Part shown: piece by piece, positions 32,947-36,735 of the stretch
Layout: the number at the start of each line of letters is the position of its first letter
Position numbering within the stretch: the first letter of the stretch is position 1
Origin: an uncultured Methanobrevibacter sp.
GTDB lineage: Archaea; Methanobacteriota; Methanobacteria; Methanobacteriales; Methanobacteriaceae
Assembly (NCBI GenBank): GCA_902785855.1
Contig: CADAAJ010000008.1
Location: forward strand, 1-36,735
DNA: 36,735 nucleotides
Direction of reading: 5' to 3'
Program-made: the position numbers and the translations under genes
The notes under the pieces: generated by a model
The model's input: only the letters and a program-made list of their open reading frames with translations
Database searches by the model: none
Told to the model about the DNA's origin: nothing

Positions 32947-35091
32947 ATCGGTTGGAATAAAAGATTATATATTATATTTGTAATTACAATATTTTTCTTG
33001 ATGATTTCGTCAATTTCTGCTTCAGATGTTGCAAATAAAACGTTAAATTCACATAAGGATAATAATATTTTATCTGATGATAGTGAAGAAACTCCAGATG
33101 TTCCTGATTTGATTGAAGATGTATCAAATAATGTTACACCAACAAATTTTGGTGTTTATTTTCAAAATGGAGTATTAAACGATAAATACAAGGATGAAAC
33201 CTTATTGTTTAATGGAAATTTTGAAAATTTAAATCAGTTAACCATAAAATCTGATAATGTTAAAATTATTGGAAATGGTGCAATATTTAAAAATACTGTA
33301 TTTAACATTGAATCAAATGGAGTAATCTTAAAAAATTTAAAATTTGATTCAAACAGAAATATCAAAAGTAATGATGGTGCTGTAATACGTATAAGTGGAG
33401 AGAATTGTAATTTAGTTAATTTGACTATAAATTATATTGTTCCTAATGATGTAGAAGCTTATGCAATTTTTGCTGACGGATATAATTCAAATCCTGCAGA
33501 TTGTCTTAAAATTATCAATTCCACAATATATTTTGAAGGACATAATGTTAATGTAAACAGATATAATTGTGCAATTAAATTAACCTGTGTTGATTCATTA
33601 TTAATTGAAAACAATACAGTCACAACTTCACTTCCTTTAAAAAATGTTGATTATGGCCCTCAGGGTGCAACTATCGATTCAGATTATGTTTATACTATAG
33701 GTATAGAAGAATGTGATAATTTCATAATTAATAATAATACAATTGTTTGTGATGTTAACAAAAGACCTGCAGTTTCTTATCCTACTTTGAATTGTGTAAT
33801 GATTAGTAAATCAGATAACGGTTTATTTAGTAATAATTCTATTTTCATGACAGATTTTGTAACATTTCCGGGCATTGAAAATTATTTATATGGTTTGGAT
33901 ATTTATAATTTAAATGATCTTGTTGTTATAAACAATAAAATATCAATTATAACTACTGGTGGTAAATTAGCTTTGGGTACTGCTTATCCGATTCAAATTT
34001 GCGGTCCAATATCTGGTATAAATATTACTTTAAATGATTTATACTCATTTTCCAATGGTCCGAATATTGGAATATATTCCCAAAATTATTATGGTCCGAC
34101 AGATTTGTCAATAACATTTAATAAAATAAATGTTACAGGTCTTGCTGGAGTTCATGAATGGGCACTGGTTACAGGTATTGAATCACAGGACACAAATGCT
34201 GAAATTTTAAATAATTATATTGAAGTTCACAGTGTTGGACCTGTTTCTGTTAATGATAATTTATATGCAATAAGTTATCGCCAATCAACAGCAGGAAGCC
34301 ATACATTCAATATACAGAATAATTTCGCAATGAGTAATGGTTATTATGCTGTATATCTTTTAAGCTCTGATGATTCTACAATATTTAACAACACTTTAAT
34401 TTCATCAAATGGTGATGTTAGCTCCGGTGATAATTCTTATAAGCAGGGTCCTAGAAATCATAACGGAGATTTCAGTCGGGAAAATAGAGTAATTACTATA
34501 TTGGATTATTACAAATCAAAAAATAATATTGATGTAACATCAAATTCAAATTCTTTTGATAATTCAATAATCAGTGGAGGTTCCATTTCCTGGAATAATT
34601 ACAACAATCAACAAAGACCTAATGGAAATCCTTTAGTTCCACATTATTCAAATATTAAAAAAGATTCACCAGCTAATCCTATTGATGGCAGTGATGAAAA
34701 TAATAATTACATTGATGATGGAAGTGTTCAGGGAAGAATTTATGTCTCTGATAAAAAAAGTGATTTAAAACATGAAACTTCATCTGAAAATGATGAATTT
34801 TCTTATGTTGAAGCTACTAGTTATGGAGATGTTGGCAGTGACGGATTTAACCTTAATTCATATTCCAATGGTAGTGATGTTTCTCCATCTTTAAATGGAA
34901 ATGATAATTCATTATCCGGGTCTCAGTCTAGTGATGGTTCTGCTTCTTCTCAAAGTGTGAGTAAAAGTGCATATGAACTTGATGAGACAGTTAAAGATAA
35001 GGAAAAATTTATTCCATCAGTATTTTTAGTTGTATTAATTTTATTATTACTGGTTATTGGTTATAAACGTAAAAATTCTAGTTTTGATTAA
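32947..35091 (+). CDS. Adhesin-like surface protein with membrane anchor; ATG start apparently lost
   Basis: The normal initiators of this frame are TTG 32998 and ATG 33001, which would leave only a stub of the signal peptide. The frame is open further up, and from 32947 it reads IGWNKRLYIIFVITIFFL and on to SISAS, a full signal peptide that lines up with MIRWNRLFLV of the previous adhesin. The Shine-Dalgarno GGGGGTGA (32935-32942) sits right before it, but the start position holds AAT-ATC instead of ATG. The mature part has a beta-helix (about 50-490 of the 697-residue frame), a Ser/Asn/Gly/Asp-rich stalk (about 500-665) and a C-terminal helix VFLVVLILLLLVIGYKRK. It may start weakly at ATC 32947, or be poorly exported. 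The C-terminal anchor differs from that of its neighbour. Confidence 0.82.
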   Translation: MGWNKRLYIIFVITIFFLMISSISASDVANKTLNSHKDNNILSDDSEETPDVPDLIEDVSNNVTPTNFGVYFQNGVLNDKYKDETLLFNGNFENLNQLTIKSDNVKIIGNGAIFKNTVFNIESNGVILKNLKFDSNRNIKSNDGAVIRISGENCNLVNLTINYIVPNDVEAYAIFADGYNSNPADCLKIINSTIYFEGHNVNVNRYNCAIKLTCVDSLLIENNTVTTSLPLKNVDYGPQGATIDSDYVYTIGIEECDNFIINNNTIVCDVNKRPAVSYPTLNCVMISKSDNGLFSNNSIFMTDFVTFPGIENYLYGLDIYNLNDLVVINNKISIITTGGKLALGTAYPIQICGPISGINITLNDLYSFSNGPNIGIYSQNYYGPTDLSITFNKINVTGLAGVHEWALVTGIESQDTNAEILNNYIEVHSVGPVSVNDNLYAISYRQSTAGSHTFNIQNNFAMSNGYYAVYLLSSDDSTIFNNTLISSNGDVSSGDNSYKQGPRNHNGDFSRENRVITILDYYKSKNNIDVTSNSNSFDNSIISGGSISWNNYNNQQRPNGNPLVPHYSNIKKDSPANPIDGSDENNNYIDDGSVQGRIYVSDKKSDLKHETSSENDEFSYVEATSYGDVGSDGFNLNSYSNGSDVSPSLNGNDNSLSGSQSSDGSASSQSVSKSAYELDETVKDKEKFIPSVFLVVLILLLLVIGYKRKNSSFD

Positions 35092-35127
35092 ATAATTAGT
35101 ATTTTTACTAATTATTTCTTTTTTTTT
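35091..35127 (+). terminator. Terminator after the second adhesin gene
   Basis: AATAATTAGT (35091-35100) pairs with ACTAATTATT (35107-35116) through ten base pairs around a 6-nt loop, followed by TCTT and more T residues to 35127. Confidence 0.75.
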
Positions 35128-35213
35128 AGTTAATTATATATGTTAATTTTTTCATAAATTAAAGTATTAATGAAATTTTATAAATTTAAATTTATATTAA
35201 TTGTGGTGTTATA

Positions 35214-35693
35214 TTGAAAATAAATAAAATATATTTTATATTATTTGCATTAATTTTATTGGGGACGTTAGCACCGTGTTTTGCTTCAGATTCTAATCAA
35301 ACTGAAGTATTGAATAATCACAACAATGATTTGTTAATGTCTGATTCTATTTATGTTGATGTAAATAATGGGGATGATATAAACGATGGTAAAACTCAGG
35401 ATACTTCTGTTAAATCTTTTTCAAAAGCAATTGAAATTGCAAAAGACAATGATACAATATATTTATCAGACGGAATTTATGAAGGTTTGGACAATACCAA
35501 AATTACACTTGATAAATCTTTAAATGTCTATGGCAGTCAAAATACAACATTTGATGCTAAATTTTCTTCTTATTTATTCATTGTTCCGGATAATGTATGC
35601 CTATCCTTTAAAAATATCAACTTTATTATTTTAAATATAATCTTGCAAATTATAACAGTTTTTCATCTGAATTTGTTTATGGTGGTGCAATAA
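35214..35693 (+). pseudogene. N-terminal part of a third adhesin-like gene, interrupted by a frameshift
   Basis: The TTG start at 35214, with GGTG upstream, gives a signal peptide (KINKIYFILFALILLGTLAP, cleaved near CFA). Then comes SIYVDVNNGDDINDGKTQD, a typical opening of the parallel beta-helix in these proteins (YVxxNxGdDxndG). The frame stays convincing up to CLSFKNINFI (about residues 131-140), then turns into unlike sequence and stops at 35691-35693 after 159 codons. The other half of the gene continues in the next frame. A one-base deletion near 35620-35635, in a T/A-rich run, explains this. It may be a true mutation, a phase-variable site or a sequencing error. Confidence 0.8.
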
Positions 35694-36735
35694 GTAATCT
35701 GGGTGATTTAACAATTTTAAATACAATTTTTGATGGAAATGCAGTTGGAGCTAATGGAAATATTCTAGCATATGGTGGCGCAGTTTATAACAGAGCAAAA
35801 CTCATAATCAACAATTCAAAGTTTATTGATTCTTCAGGTTATACTAGATGTTACGGTGGAGCTATTTACAATGATGGTGAGATGATTATGGATAGAAGTA
35901 TTATTCAAAAATCAATTTTAGGTGAAGAGACTAAAGGATCTGCAATTTATAATACTGGAAACTTCACTCTTTTAAATTCTTTAATTGAAAATAATTCCAT
36001 TGAAAGCAGTGATTCCTATTATATTTATGGTGCTATTTTTAATTCAGGTAAATTTAAAGCAAAAAGCAATATTTTTAAAAATAACACTGGAATTTATAAA
36101 CCTCCATTTACAGAGTATATTGGTTCTCCAACAATATATAATGTCGGGGATTTGGATTTAATTTATAATGCATTTGTTGACAATGTCGGATTTAATGGAA
36201 TATCCAGTGATATTTATTTAACTGGTGGTGGAGATATTAAAATAGATGATAACTGGTGGAAAACAAATGAAAACCCAATATTATTAAATAAATTAAATTT
36301 AGATGTCTTAAATTCATGGATTACATCAAAATTAACACCAAAATACTCCTCAATTAAGATTAATGATAATGTAAATATTTCTCATGTTTGGATGTCAACT
36401 AAAGGCAATATAATTTCAAATAATTTAGTTCCTGCATTTAAGGTAGAAATCTCCTGTTTTGCGGGAGGTAAACTAATCAGCAAATCTTTCATGACAAATG
36501 AATCACAGTCATTTAATTTCAATAATACATCTTTGAAATCTTCATATATTATTACAGGTATTGTTGATTCAGTAGAAAGTGAAGCTATTGTTGATGTTGG
36601 TAAAATTAACACATATATTGAATTTATTATTAATAATAATACATTTTTTGTCAATGATGAAATCAGAATTAATGTTTCTCTAAGGGATGAAAATGGAAAT
36701 CCAATCTCAGCAAGACTAAATATTGCATTAAATGG
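35612..36735 (+). pseudogene. Remaining part of the third adhesin-like gene, in the shifted frame, running off the window
   Basis: From 35612 the alternate frame is open without a stop to the end of the window. It reads NYNSFSSEFVYGGAISNLGD, then repeated YGGAVYN/YGGAIYN/GSAIYNTG turns typical of the beta-helix of adhesin-like proteins, up to about 36250 (DDNWWKTNENP). After that come Ig-like segments (ISHVWMSTKGNIISN, and INVSLRDENGNPISA at the window end). It joins the part at 35214-35693 if one base is restored near 35620-35635. It has no start codon of its own with a ribosome-binding site. The C-terminus and anchor type lie outside the window. Confidence 0.8.

Overview
The window looks like chromosomal DNA of a methanogenic archaeon of the Methanobacteriales, most likely Methanobrevibacter. 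This rests on the very AT-rich composition, a methanogenesis marker protein 8, an archaeal LonB, the archaeal helicase ASH-Ski2, archaeal BRE/TATA promoters, Shine-Dalgarno sites of the AGGTGAT type, and a run of large adhesin-like surface proteins at the right end. The species is not determined. I saw no rRNA, tRNA, CRISPR array or insertion sequence.

Region by region. 1-1703: the tail of an unrecognised gene, a DGC-type putative zinc-binding protein and a convergent aldo/keto reductase. 1704-3139: an archaeal-type AAA ATPase preceded by degenerate 20-bp repeats. 3366-4870 (minus): a compact operon of a ThiS/MoaD-like sulfur carrier, a TIR-like small protein and methanogenesis marker protein 8. 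4871-7446: an accessory-looking island with a relic of a membrane-anchored protein, a secreted 11-residue-repeat protein, and a zinc-ribbon plus DUF2207-like gene pair. Both transcription units there are driven by copies of one duplicated terminator-operator-promoter cassette. A flavodoxin-like relic ends the island. 7447-10586: a DUF389 membrane protein, an SNF-family sodium symporter and an Rpn-type nuclease. 10811-16024: cobyric acid synthase, LonB and a MurT-like ligase. 16014-18843: an ADP-ribosylglycohydrolase with an overlapping partner gene, a GNAT acetyltransferase and two small membrane proteins. 18926-25062: PRPP synthase, a small unknown gene, UvrB and UvrA. 25142-28653: a DUF368 membrane protein and ASH-Ski2. 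28843-36735: three adhesin-like proteins in a row.

How the parts fit. The centre is housekeeping: corrin biosynthesis, membrane proteolysis, a cell-wall-type ligase, PRPP supply, nucleotide excision repair and RNA turnover. Several genes there have a TATA box about 26 nt before the ATG and no Shine-Dalgarno, so they are probably leaderless. The two surface-protein regions (4871-7101 and 28843-36735) are where the sequence is evolving fastest. One adhesin appears to have lost its ATG start by a one-base deletion, another carries a one-base frameshift, and relics of decayed genes sit in the intergenic DNA.

The strongest candidates for something undescribed are three. First, the duplicated promoter cassette, whose palindromic operator has compensatory changes in its two copies, pointing to an unknown regulator that controls a surface repeat protein and a zinc-ribbon/DUF2207-like pair. 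Second, the sulfur-carrier / TIR-like / marker-8 operon. Third, the start-loss and frameshift variants in neighbouring adhesins.
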